From positions 1 through 55,324 of the forward strand of contig JAITJZ010000114.1 of assembly GCA_031278655.1 (NCBI GenBank): DNA of 55,324 bases. Reading direction: 5' to 3'. Below are positions 34,894 through 43,207 of the stretch, one piece after another (position 1 is the stretch's first letter; every line of letters begins with the position of its first letter). Source of the stretch: Bifidobacteriaceae bacterium (GTDB lineage Bacteria > Actinomycetota > Actinomycetes > Actinomycetales > WQXJ01). The translations under genes and the position numbers were made by a program. A model generated the notes under the pieces. The model did no database searches. It had not been told where the DNA came from and saw only the letters and a program-made list of their open reading frames with translations.

Positions 34894-35971
34894 TTGGCTC
34901 CTCGCTTGGTGTGAACATGATTTTCAGGGATAGCTGCGCCGGGTCGGCCGCGACGGCGAAGGCTTGCGCGCATTCGGTCAGGTCAAAGCGGTGGGTTATG
35001 AACCGGGAGGGCGTGACCTGACCGGCGCGGATGGCCTCGATGGCGGTCCGCCAGTCGTCGGTGAAGTGGTTGCGGGCGGAGTTCCAGACGCCGACGCAGG
35101 TGACCTGGCGGCGCAGGATGGTCCAGTAGGCGTCCCGCGGAAGCGTCATATCGCCGACTGGGTTGCCCATCAGGATGATGTGCCCGAACGGACGCACCGC
35201 CGCCAGGGCGCCGGCGAGCGCGGCGGCGGCGCCGGAAGCCTCCAGGCAGACGTCAGCCCCTCGGGCGTCGCCGGTCGCGCGCAACTGGGCGGCGGGGTCG
35301 CCCCGGCGCGGATTGAAGGTGTCGCCGAAGCCGGCTCGGCGCGCCAGCTCCAGCTTGCGGTCGTCAACGTCGAAGATCGCCACGCGGGCGCCTTGGGCGG
35401 CGCCCAACTGGGCCGCCATCAAGCCGATCGGTCCGGCCCCCCAGACCGCCAGGCGGTCGCCCAGCCGCAGGGGCGCGGCGGCGAGCGCGTGGACCGCGAC
35501 CGCGCACGGTTCGACCATGGCGGCGTCTTCGACGGCGATGTCGTCCCCGACAGGCACCAAGTTGTCCAGTTTGACGGCTTGGAATTGGGCGAAGCCGCCG
35601 TCGCGCCGTGAGCCGTAGTAGTCGTAGTCGGCGCAGCTGGCGTATTCGCCGATCTCGCACATGGGGCAGCGGCGGCAGGCGATGAGGGGGAAGACGCAAA
35701 CCCGCTGGCCGATCCGCGTCTTGTCGGCTGGGCATTCGACCACGGCGCCGGCGAACTCGTGCCCGGGGATGGTTGGGAAGTGGTACGTCCCCTTGGTCAG
35801 CACACGGTCGACGTCGGAGCCGCAGATGCCCGAGGCCTCGATCCGGATCAGCGCCTCGTCGGCCTGGGGCCTTGGCCGCGGGACCATTTCGGCGCGCAGG
35901 TCGCCCGGGGCGTGGAGATTGGCGGCGCGCATGGCGGCGCACATGGTGGCGCCGGGTGGTGTCGCGGTCAT
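34856..35971 (-). CDS. Zinc-dependent dehydrogenase (GatD-like, MDR family)
   Basis: A 371-residue relative of galactitol-1-phosphate 5-dehydrogenase and sorbitol dehydrogenase. Catalytic zinc ligands are Cys50, His71 and Glu72; structural cysteines are 99, 102, 105 and 113. The cofactor loop is LAVWGAGPIGLMAAQ. The ATG at 35971 has AGGAGG six bases upstream, better than starts further upstream in the frame. It is the first gene of a three-gene leftward operon and is divergent from the isomerase gene. With the second dehydrogenase and the epimerase it could interconvert polyols and ketoses. Confidence 0.88.
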   Translation of the reverse strand: MTATPPGATMCAAMRAANLHAPGDLRAEMVPRPRPQADEALIRIEASGICGSDVDRVLTKGTYHFPTIPGHEFAGAVVECPADKTRIGQRVCVFPLIACRRCPMCEIGEYASCADYDYYGSRRDGGFAQFQAVKLDNLVPVGDDIAVEDAAMVEPCAVAVHALAAAPLRLGDRLAVWGAGPIGLMAAQLGAAQGARVAIFDVDDRKLELARRAGFGDTFNPRRGDPAAQLRATGDARGADVCLEASGAAAALAGALAAVRPFGHIILMGNPVGDMTLPRDAYWTILRRQVTCVGVWNSARNHFTDDWRTAIEAIRAGQVTPSRFITHRFDLTECAQAFAVAADPAQLSLKIMFTPSEEPNEGRSLDSTGNA

Positions 35972-36107
35972 ACGGTCCTCCTGTTGTGCGCCTACCGCCA
36001 GTAGATCATAAATGCGCAAACTTGACAACTAGCAAGCGTCGCGCCAGGCTCAAACAAGCAGACATAGGCAAAAAACGCCACTGCGGGCGGACAGAAAGGG
36101 CGCGGCC
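35972..36107. promoter_or_regulatory. Divergent dehydrogenase / isomerase promoter region
   Basis: Rightward, a perfect -35 TTGACA lies at 36022-36027, with a CAGGCT -10 candidate 17 bases on. Directly upstream sits AATGCGCAA (36011-36019), the same core as the direct repeats before the GH51 gene, which is evidence for shared control. The leftward promoter should overlap this core. Confidence 0.55.
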
Positions 36108-37004
36108 ATGGGCTTCAGGCTCGGAATCAACATGGGGTGGGCGGTCAACAAGTACCCCGAACCGGAGGTTTGGGCGCGGATCGTGGCCGAAGACCTGTCC
36201 CTGAAGCACGTTCAGATGGTGGCGGATCTGATCAACCCGTTCTGGCCGGCCGACTACATCGACGATCTGACGCGCCGAACAGAGCGCGCCTGCCAAGCCT
36301 GGGGCATCACCGTCGAATCGATCATGACCAGTTCCTTCACCCGCGTCAACCACCTGTTCAGCCCCGATCGCCGGGCGCGCGAATTCTGGCTGGAATGGTT
36401 CAAACGGCTGCTGCGGATCGGCGCCAGACTGGGCGCCCGCAACGGCGGCAGCCACTTCGGCATCGTGACCTTCGCCACCTACAACAACCCCGAGGCCCGC
36501 GCCGAAGCGCTGGCCAACGGCGTCCGCGCCTGGCAGGAGCTGACACGCTGCGCCGCCCAGTTGGGGATGCGGGAGCTGATCTTCGAGCCGATGAGCGTGC
36601 CCCGGGAGTTCGCCACCACCATCGAGGACACCCAGGAGCTGCTTGACCTGGTCAACGCGGACGCGGCCGTGCCGCTGCGCTTGTGCCTGGACGTGGGCCA
36701 CGCGCCGCACCCGACCCAGCGCGATCCCTACCGTTGGATCGTCGCGCTGGCACCGCTGGCGCCTTGCATTCACCTCCAACAAACCACTCTTAACGTCTCC
36801 CGCCACGCCCCGTTCACGCCGGAGAACAACGCCGACGGCCTCATCAGCCGCGAGAAGGTGATGGACGCCGTCATCCGCTCGGGCGCCACGGACGCGCTTT
36901 TCGCCTTCGAGATAGCCCACCGCGAGCACTGGGACCAGGAATCGCGGATCATCGCCGACCTGCGGGCCTCAGTCGACTATTGGCGCCCGCTCCTGCCAGA
37001 TTGA
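36108..37004 (+). CDS. Sugar-phosphate isomerase/epimerase (xylose isomerase-like TIM barrel)
   Basis: A 298-residue protein of the AP-endonuclease-2/xylose-isomerase-like family. Metal-ligand positions are suggested by GGSHFG, the conserved Glu in LIFEPMSVPRE, LCLDVGHA and the His/Gln in CIHLQQT, and a late Glu in FAFEIAHRE. Such proteins include UlaE-type 3-epimerases and tetrulose-phosphate isomerases. Given the neighbouring kinase, epimerase and dehydrogenases, a ketopentose or tetrulose phosphate is a reasonable substrate. The gene starts with GAAAGGG upstream and is followed by an 11-base tandem repeat that covers its stop codon, then the DeoR gene. Confidence 0.8.
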   Translation: MGFRLGINMGWAVNKYPEPEVWARIVAEDLSLKHVQMVADLINPFWPADYIDDLTRRTERACQAWGITVESIMTSSFTRVNHLFSPDRRAREFWLEWFKRLLRIGARLGARNGGSHFGIVTFATYNNPEARAEALANGVRAWQELTRCAAQLGMRELIFEPMSVPREFATTIEDTQELLDLVNADAAVPLRLCLDVGHAPHPTQRDPYRWIVALAPLAPCIHLQQTTLNVSRHAPFTPENNADGLISREKVMDAVIRSGATDALFAFEIAHREHWDQESRIIADLRASVDYWRPLLPD

Positions 37005-37027
37005 CGCCAGATTGACGCCAGATTGAC
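36995..37027. repeat. 11-bp tandem repeat spanning a stop codon, three units
   Basis: GCCAGATTGAC is repeated exactly three times. The first unit contains the last codons and TGA stop of the isomerase gene, so the same stop signal is presented three times in shifting frames. Confidence 0.95.
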
Positions 37028-37069
37028 GCCGTCGGCGGGGCCGGCGAGGCGGCAGAACTCAGGTCTAAC

Positions 37070-37849
37070 ATGGCTTGCAGAATGTTTGCCCTTGAACGCC
37101 AAGCCAAGATCGCCGCGCTGGTGGCCAGCGAGCGGCGCGCCGCGGTGCCTGCGATCGCCGAACAGTTCGACGTCAGCGAGGCGACCGTGCGACGCGACCT
37201 CGTGGTCCTTGAGAGGGCGGGCAAACTCAAGCGCACCCACGGCGGAGCCGTGCACGTCGGCGTCCTGGCCCGGGAAATCTCCATCGACGTCCGCTCCCGC
37301 GCCAACGCTGAGGCGAAAGACGTCATCGGGCGGCTGGCTGCCCAACTGGTGGACCCTGACGACACCATCATGCTTGACGCCGCCACCACGACGCTGGCCA
37401 TGGTGGGACACTTGCAGGGCGTCGCCAACCTCCGGGCCGTGACCTCTGGCGTGCGCACGGCTCAGGCCTTGGGTGCCGTGCCGGGCGCCGGGGTCTACCT
37501 CTGCGGCGGCGAGCTGCGAGCCTCGACCCTCAGCATCACGGGGCACCAAGCCGAGGAATTCGTCCGCAGCTACTACGCCGACAAATTGTTCCTGTCAGCG
37601 CGCGCGATCTCGGCCGAGGCGGGGATCATGGACTTCTCCGAGGCCGACGCCCGCATCAAACAGACCATGATCGAACGATCCGCCACCAAGGTCTTGCTGG
37701 TGGATTCGTCGAAGTTCGACGCCCGCGCCTTCATTCAGATCGCTCGGCTCGATCAGGTCGATCTGTTGGTGACGGACAAGCGGCCCGATGCCGCCTTGGC
37801 CGCCGCGCTCGACGCCGCCGGTGTGAAGGTGGTGGCGCCGACCGGATAG
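37070..37849 (+). CDS. DeoR-family transcriptional regulator
   Basis: A 259-residue repressor. The N-terminal helix-turn-helix is RQAKIAALVASERRAAVPAIAEQFDVSEATVRRDLVVLERAGKLKRTHGGAV, and the C-terminal sugar-phosphate-sensing domain has D-A-A-T-T-T, CGGELR and LVDSSKF. DeoR proteins respond to phosphorylated sugars. The ATG at 37070 has AGG upstream; an internal ATG at 37082 matches the usual DeoR N-terminus better. Probable targets are the AATGCGCAA sites at 29211-29240 and 36011-36019. Its 3' end overlaps the PucR gene on the other strand by 97 bases. Confidence 0.9.
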   Translation: MACRMFALERQAKIAALVASERRAAVPAIAEQFDVSEATVRRDLVVLERAGKLKRTHGGAVHVGVLAREISIDVRSRANAEAKDVIGRLAAQLVDPDDTIMLDAATTTLAMVGHLQGVANLRAVTSGVRTAQALGAVPGAGVYLCGGELRASTLSITGHQAEEFVRSYYADKLFLSARAISAEAGIMDFSEADARIKQTMIERSATKVLLVDSSKFDARAFIQIARLDQVDLLVTDKRPDAALAAALDAAGVKVVAPTG

Positions 37850-39366
37850 TTGGCCGTGCGCAGCCGCCACGCCAGCACCGCGATCTCGAGGGCGGTGCGG
37901 CGCTCGTGGAGATTGATGTCGCTCGCCCCCAGCAGTTCGCCGATCCGCTCCAGGCGCTGATACATGGTTTGGCGGCGGATGCCGAGGGCCTGAGCGGCTT
38001 TGGTCTTGGACAGCCCGGCCGCGAAGTAAGCGTCAAGCGTGAGCACAAGGTCCGAGCGCCGGGCCGCGTCGCGTTCGAGGATCGGCCCCAGTTGCTCAAC
38101 CACGAAGCGTTCCAACTCTGAATCGTCCACGGCGGAGGCCAAGAGCCGCGCCACGCCGAGGTCGCGCGCCAGCAGACTGCGGTGCTTGATGCCCAATCGT
38201 GTCGCCAGGTCGCAGGCTTCGCGGGCTTGCCTGACCGCCTCGGTCAGATCGGCGGCGTCCGGCACCGGGTCGGCCGCGACGGCGAGGATGCCGCCGTGGT
38301 GTTTGGGCAGGGACTGTGCCTCCAGCTTGGCCCGCAGGGACTCCAAGAATCGGCGCAGCCGGGGTTCGGCCATCGCCCGGCCGACCCCTATGGCCAACAA
38401 TTGGTCCGAGCTGTTGGCGGCCACGTGGCTGACGAAGCTGTGTTGGGCCACCGCCGCCAGGGTGGCCAGGGTTTGGGCGGCGCGGTCGGCGACGCCTGGG
38501 GTGACCGCGATGACCAGGAACGATTCGCCGGCGCCCGCGGACAGGTTGAGCGAGGCGCATTGGGAGCGGATGTCCGCGGCCGAGGCGAAGTTCCCGGAGA
38601 TGATGTCAGAGACCAACTCGTATTCCCTTTGGGCGCGGGAAGTGCCGATCCGGCTGGTGCGCAGCAGCTCCAGCGAAATGGCGTCGAGGCAGCAGTCAAG
38701 CAGGCCTTCGTCCAGTTCGCGGCCTTCGGACCAGACCAGCAGCCGGCCCCAGGGTTGGCCCGTGACGGTGATCGCCAGGGCCGCGTCGGCAGCGGTCGGG
38801 TCGCGCTGATCGGTGTCGGCGATGATCCGGCCCGGCGCGGTCTCGATGGCGGCATCGACCGCCAGGACTTCGCCGATGACGTCGAGGACGCCCTGGAAGC
38901 CGCCGCCGGTTATGAGCGCGTCGGTCAGGCGGCGTCGGAACTCGTCGCGGGCCAGCAGCGCCGAGTAGTCAGCGTCCATCAGCCGGCGGTGGACCGTCTC
39001 GACGACTTGTATGAACGGCACCGTGCCGGACAGGACCACCAGCGGCAGTCCGGCCTGGCGGGCGGCGTCGAGCATGACCGCGGGCACAGCCAGGAAGGTC
39101 CGCCCGACCTCGATCATCAAGGCGGACACGTCTTGGTCCGCCAGGGCCAGAACGTATTCGCGTTGCCGTTCCTCCCTCGCGCCGACCAATCCCAGCCCCG
39201 AGGTCAGCAGCACTTCGCCTCCGCGCAGCAGGGGGGCGATGTCGAAGATTTCGGACGTGTGGACCCAGCGCACTTCCCGGTCCAGTTTGTCTTCCCCGGC
39301 TAGGACCTGTGGGCGCGAGGGCGCCAGCAGCGGCAGGTCGATGATGTCTCGGACGGTCACACTCAT
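37753..39366 (-). CDS. PucR-family transcriptional regulator
   Basis: A 537-residue regulator. The N-terminal PucR domain (MSVTVRDIIDLPLLAPSRPQVLAGEDKLDREVRWVHTSE) is followed by a central GGDEF-like sensor section and a C-terminal helix-turn-helix (AAGLSKTKAAQALGIRRQTMYQRLERIGELLG). PucR proteins regulate purine, pyrimidine or other nitrogen-source catabolism. It is divergent from the cytosine-deaminase-like gene, its likely target. The last 30 or so residues (from TANYPVGATTF onward) are encoded by the antisense of the DeoR gene and exceed the usual end of the family, so an ancestral stop codon has probably been lost. Confidence 0.9.
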   Translation of the reverse strand: MSVTVRDIIDLPLLAPSRPQVLAGEDKLDREVRWVHTSEIFDIAPLLRGGEVLLTSGLGLVGAREERQREYVLALADQDVSALMIEVGRTFLAVPAVMLDAARQAGLPLVVLSGTVPFIQVVETVHRRLMDADYSALLARDEFRRRLTDALITGGGFQGVLDVIGEVLAVDAAIETAPGRIIADTDQRDPTAADAALAITVTGQPWGRLLVWSEGRELDEGLLDCCLDAISLELLRTSRIGTSRAQREYELVSDIISGNFASAADIRSQCASLNLSAGAGESFLVIAVTPGVADRAAQTLATLAAVAQHSFVSHVAANSSDQLLAIGVGRAMAEPRLRRFLESLRAKLEAQSLPKHHGGILAVAADPVPDAADLTEAVRQAREACDLATRLGIKHRSLLARDLGVARLLASAVDDSELERFVVEQLGPILERDAARRSDLVLTLDAYFAAGLSKTKAAQALGIRRQTMYQRLERIGELLGASDINLHERRTALEIAVLAWRLRTANYPVGATTFTPAASSAAAKAASGRLSVTNRST

Positions 39367-39524
39367 TCGGCTCGCCGCGCCTCTCGGGGTGGTGGAACGC
39401 TGGGTTCGGTTCCGCTCTCAGGGCCCATGGCCGCCAATAGGGACGTTTTGACGCCCAAGATGGCTGTTTGATTGACGGAACGTCTCTAGTTTACCCAGTG
39501 AGCGGCTGATTACGATCAGGTTCC
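39367..39524. promoter_or_regulatory. Divergent PucR / deaminase control region
   Basis: A 158-base gap with AT-rich stretches suited to two promoters. An inverted repeat GACGTT (39442-39447) and AACGTC (39479-39484) is set 37 bases apart centre to centre, and TTGACG occurs nearby. This is a plausible PucR operator but has not been matched to a known site. Confidence 0.4.
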
Positions 39525-40067
39525 GTGACTACCGCTGGCCGCGTCGGGGGCGACCGATCGACGCACGAGCACTTCATGGGCTACGCCTTGCGCAGCGCCC
39601 AAAGGGGCGGCGCCGAGGGTGGCGTGCCCATCGGCGCGGCGTTGGTGATCGGGGGAGAGGTCGTGGCCACGGGCAACAACCGGCGTGTCCAGGACGGTTC
39701 GGTCATCCGGCACGCGGAAATGGACTGCCTCGAGAACGCGGGGCGGCTCGACGCTTCGGATTACCGCCGCGCCGCCTTGTACACGTCGTTGGCCCCGTGC
39801 CGCATGTGCACCGGGGCTCTCCTGCTGTATGGCATACCCGAAGTGGTGATCGGTGAGAACGACCATTTCACCGAGAACGAGGACCTGATGGTGGCGCAAG
39901 GCGTCAACGTGACGGTTCTCAATGACGAGCGTTGCTGGGAATTGATGGAGCGATTCGTGAGGGCGAACGCCGAGTTGTGGTCGGAAGACATCGGCGGTCG
40001 GCCAGGTGGCCAAATGGCCAAAGTGAGGGGTCCGAGGCCCGATGGGCGTTGGGCCGGGCAAAGATAA
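39525..40067 (+). CDS. Yeast-type cytosine deaminase homologue
   Basis: A 180-residue zinc deaminase of the CDA fold. Zinc ligands are His63, Cys92 and Cys95, with the proton-shuttling Glu65 (HAE, then PCRMC). The match is closest to fungal cytosine deaminase: GGVPIGAAL, SVIRHAEMDCLENAGRL, LAPCRMCTGALLLYGIPEVVIGEN, DERC and a C-terminal EDIGG. It is likely to deaminate cytosine or a related cyclic amidine rather than tRNA adenosine. GTG start with CAGG upstream. It is divergent from the PucR regulator and 85 bases before an ABC sugar-type importer, so the imported compound may be a nucleoside or related glycoside. Confidence 0.8.
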   Translation: MTTAGRVGGDRSTHEHFMGYALRSAQRGGAEGGVPIGAALVIGGEVVATGNNRRVQDGSVIRHAEMDCLENAGRLDASDYRRAALYTSLAPCRMCTGALLLYGIPEVVIGENDHFTENEDLMVAQGVNVTVLNDERCWELMERFVRANAELWSEDIGGRPGGQMAKVRGPRPDGRWAGQR

Positions 40068-40152
40068 CCGTAGGCAACCAAATGGGGCTGAAAACTCGGC
40101 TCAAACGGCGAGTGTTCGGCCACCGAAGCTTCTAGAGACAACGGAGTTCCTA

Positions 40153-41427
40153 ATGAAAATCAGAAGATTCGCGCCAGCCCTGGCGGCGGCCGCCGCCATG
40201 GCGATCAGCCTTTCTGGCTGCGGTGAGCCGGAGGACGGCGGCACCGGCCAAGAAACGGGCGGGTCGCAGGCGGAGACAACCACTATCACCTTGCTCTCAT
40301 GGACCCGCGAGCCGCAGATGACGCCCCAACTGGAGGCCTTCGCCGCGGCGCATCCTGAGGTCAAGATCGACGTCACTTATTCACCACCGGTTGACGAGTA
40401 CATCCAGACGCTTCAGACGCGCATCCTGTCCGGCACGGCGCCGGATGTGTTCATCATCACCGCCGAGAACAAGACCAACCTGATCGAGGGACAGTATGTC
40501 CTCGACCTGGCGGGCGAGCCGTTCATGCAAAAGGTGCCGGAGTACAACCGCCGGGCCTTGGGCAAGGACGGGGCCGAGTACGGGCTGTCCGTCGCCTCAT
40601 GGGCCGGCGGCCTGCTCTACAACGAGGACCTCTTGGCCGGCGTCGGCTACGAGGCCATGCCCGAGTCCTGGGATGACTTCCTGGAGATGGGCAAGAAACT
40701 GAAGGAGACGGGCGTCGCGCCCTACCTGCAGGCCGGGGCCGGCTTGAACGACACGCTCATCGCTCTGCTCGGCGCCCGCGACCAGCAGGAAGATCATCAA
40801 ATGGACGCCAAGATCTTCGCCGGCGAGTCGACTTTCGCCGCCGAATACACCCCGGTGTTGGAGGGTTACAACCGCCTCGTCACCGAGGGCATCATGTCGC
40901 CCGATGTCGTCGGGTTGGACTCGGAGCAACTCCTGACCGAGTTCTCCGCCGGCCGGGTGGCGATGATTCCGGCCGGTCCGTGGAACATCACCCCGATCGC
41001 GGAGGCCAATCCGGAACTCAACTTCAAGTTCGCGTTGGTGCCCGCGTTGGCGGGCACGGAGCCTTACGCCAGTGGTTGCTATTCGGCCGGTTACGCCATC
41101 AACGTGGCCTCTGACGCCAAGCAACAGGCCGCCGCCAAGGTCTTCCTGGAGTGGCTGACAACGCCAGAGGCTGCCGCCATAATCAATCAAGAGACCGGCG
41201 ACGCGACGGTTCTGCCAGGCTACGAGCCGGCTGTTCCGCCCCAATACGAACCGATGGTGCCGTCCATCCAAGCGGGCGAGATCTACCTGCCGCAGGCGTC
41301 ATGGAGCCGATCCGAGGATGTGCTGGCGACTGAGTTCAGCGCCCAGCTCCAGCGGATGATCCAAGGCGAGATCACACCCAAACAGGTCGCCGAGGCGCTC
41401 GACGCGAAGCTCGCGGCGGCCGGATAA
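40153..41427 (+). CDS. Extracellular solute-binding lipoprotein (ABC transporter)
   Basis: A 424-residue family 1 solute-binding protein. The signal peptide MKIRRFAPALAAAAAMAISLSGC ends in a lipobox with Cys23. The mature N-terminus (TITLLSWTREPQMTPQLEAFAAAHPEVKIDVTYSP) and SWAGGLLYNEDLLAGVGYEAMPESWDDFLEMGKKLK are typical of sugar binders. The ATG at 40153 follows the previous gene by 85 bases; the open frame upstream is not part of the protein. It heads a rightward set with two permeases. The ligand is unknown. Confidence 0.9.
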   Translation: MKIRRFAPALAAAAAMAISLSGCGEPEDGGTGQETGGSQAETTTITLLSWTREPQMTPQLEAFAAAHPEVKIDVTYSPPVDEYIQTLQTRILSGTAPDVFIITAENKTNLIEGQYVLDLAGEPFMQKVPEYNRRALGKDGAEYGLSVASWAGGLLYNEDLLAGVGYEAMPESWDDFLEMGKKLKETGVAPYLQAGAGLNDTLIALLGARDQQEDHQMDAKIFAGESTFAAEYTPVLEGYNRLVTEGIMSPDVVGLDSEQLLTEFSAGRVAMIPAGPWNITPIAEANPELNFKFALVPALAGTEPYASGCYSAGYAINVASDAKQQAAAKVFLEWLTTPEAAAIINQETGDATVLPGYEPAVPPQYEPMVPSIQAGEIYLPQASWSRSEDVLATEFSAQLQRMIQGEITPKQVAEALDAKLAAAG

Positions 41428-41453
41428 AAGGGAAAGAGTCACCTGGAAGAACA

Positions 41454-42386
41454 ATGGCTGTCAAGTCATCGGTCAGGGCCCCGCGCCTCAGCGCGCGGGG
41501 CCCGTCGCGCGGCTGGAAGCAGGTGGCGGCCAACCAGGCGTTCCTGCTTCCCGCCGTCGCGGCCTTCATCTTCATGTTCGTCATCCCCCTGGCGCAGAGC
41601 TTCTACTGGAGCCTGACTGACTTCACTGGTTACGACCCAAACCCGAACTTCGTCGGCTTGGCCAACTACAAGCTGATCCTGGCCGACAAATCCATGCTCT
41701 CGGGGTTGGCTTTCACCATCATGTTCGCGGTCGGCACCACCGTTGTGGTGACGGCCCTGGCCATCCCCTTGGCGGTGCAACTGAACAAGGCCTTTTGGGG
41801 GCGCGGCTTCGCGCGGTCGCTGTGGTTCTTCCCTGCCATACCGTCGGCGGCGATCTTGGGGATGGTTTGGCGCTACATTCTCTCGCCGCTCGAGTCCGGG
41901 GCCCTCAACACCGTCTTGAAGACTTTCGGAACCGGCCCTGTGCCCTGGCTTTCCAACAGCCGCCTGGCGCAACTCTGCGTCATCGGCGTTGGCGTGTGGT
42001 GCGCGACGGGGTGGCACGCCGTGCTCTACACGGCCTACTTGCAGTCGATCCCGGCCGAATATTACGAGGTGGCGCGGATTGACGGCGCGTCCTCGCTGCA
42101 GCAGTTCTTCACCATCACGCTGCCGCTCCTTTCGCCGGCGATCGTTGTCAGCACCTTTCTTCTGATGACCGGCGGGCTGAAGGTGTTCGACCTGCCCTTC
42201 ACCCTGACGAACGGCGGTCCCGGCTTCTCCACCTACACGATCACTCACTCGCTGGTGCAGTTCGGGGTGGGGCAGGGTCGCTATGGGATCTCATCGGCGC
42301 TGGCGGTCCTGTTCACCATCACCGTCACGGCGGTCGCCTTTGGGCAACTGCGCCTGACCAGGATCATGGAAAGGCACTTCGGATGA
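41454..42386 (+). CDS. Sugar ABC transporter permease (MalF/UgpA type)
   Basis: A 310-residue membrane protein with six predicted helices and the EAA loop EYYEVARIDGASSLQQFFTITLPLLSPAI. It is preceded by GGAAG and lies 26 bases after the lipoprotein gene. Its stop overlaps the next permease gene by four bases (ATGA). As in the first importer, no ATPase is encoded, so a shared ATPase elsewhere is inferred. Confidence 0.9.
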   Translation: MAVKSSVRAPRLSARGPSRGWKQVAANQAFLLPAVAAFIFMFVIPLAQSFYWSLTDFTGYDPNPNFVGLANYKLILADKSMLSGLAFTIMFAVGTTVVVTALAIPLAVQLNKAFWGRGFARSLWFFPAIPSAAILGMVWRYILSPLESGALNTVLKTFGTGPVPWLSNSRLAQLCVIGVGVWCATGWHAVLYTAYLQSIPAEYYEVARIDGASSLQQFFTITLPLLSPAIVVSTFLLMTGGLKVFDLPFTLTNGGPGFSTYTITHSLVQFGVGQGRYGISSALAVLFTITVTAVAFGQLRLTRIMERHFG

Positions 42387-43207
42387 AGCGGCCCGGGTGG
42401 CGGCGGGCCGTCTTGAGCGTGCTCATGATCGCCCTGGCCTTGCTGATCGGTTCGCCGCTCTACTACGTCCTGGTCAACACCTTCAAGTCCCTGGGCGAGA
42501 TGACGCTGTCGCCGCTGGCGCTGCCGTCGCACTGGAGCCTTGACAACTACGCCAAGGCGCTGGCGGACGGCTCGATGGCGCGGAGTTTCGCCAACACCTT
42601 CTACGTCACCGCCATCGCCGTCGTGCTGCAATTGCTGATCGGCTCGATGGCCTCCTACGCCATGATCATGCGCTCCAGCCGACTGAACCGGGCGCTGGCC
42701 AATCTTTTCCTGGTCGGCTTCGTCATCCCGACCCAGTCGACGCTGATCCCCCTGTATCTGACGATGGTCAATCTGCGCGTCGTTGACACTCTCAACGGAC
42801 TCATCTTGATGTACATGGGCGGGTCGGTCTTCTCCTACTTCCTGATCCAGGGCTACATGCGCACGCTTCCGTTCGACATCATCGAGGCGGCCCGGGTCGA
42901 CGGCGCCGGCAGTTTCCAGACCTTTTGGCACATTGTGCTCCCGCTCATCAAGCCCATCTTGATCACTGTCGGCGTTTTCCAAGGAATGTTCGTCTGGAAC
43001 GATTTCTTGGTCCCGAACGTGATGGTGTCCTCGAAGGAGAACCGCACCGTGGTGCTGCAGGTCTACGCGGCGGTGGGGCAGTTCACAACCGACTGGCCCT
43101 TGTTCATGACCATCACTGTCATAGCCCTGGTGCCGATGGTCGTGTTCTTCGTGCTGATGCAGAAGCGGATCGTCAGTGGACTCCTGGCAGGCTCCATCAA
43201 AGGCTGA
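42383..43207 (+). CDS. Sugar ABC transporter permease (MalG type)
   Basis: A 274-residue partner permease. Hydrophobic helices and the EAA loop IIEAARVDGAGSFQTFWHIVLPLIKPIL are clear, and the C-terminus QKRIVSGLLAGSIKG is the standard end of MalG-type proteins. It is translationally coupled to the preceding permease. It is the last gene of the inserted carbohydrate region; the NUDIX gene of the conserved cluster starts 110 bases later. Confidence 0.92.
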   Translation: MKRPGWRRAVLSVLMIALALLIGSPLYYVLVNTFKSLGEMTLSPLALPSHWSLDNYAKALADGSMARSFANTFYVTAIAVVLQLLIGSMASYAMIMRSSRLNRALANLFLVGFVIPTQSTLIPLYLTMVNLRVVDTLNGLILMYMGGSVFSYFLIQGYMRTLPFDIIEAARVDGAGSFQTFWHIVLPLIKPILITVGVFQGMFVWNDFLVPNVMVSSKENRTVVLQVYAAVGQFTTDWPLFMTITVIALVPMVVFFVLMQKRIVSGLLAGSIKG

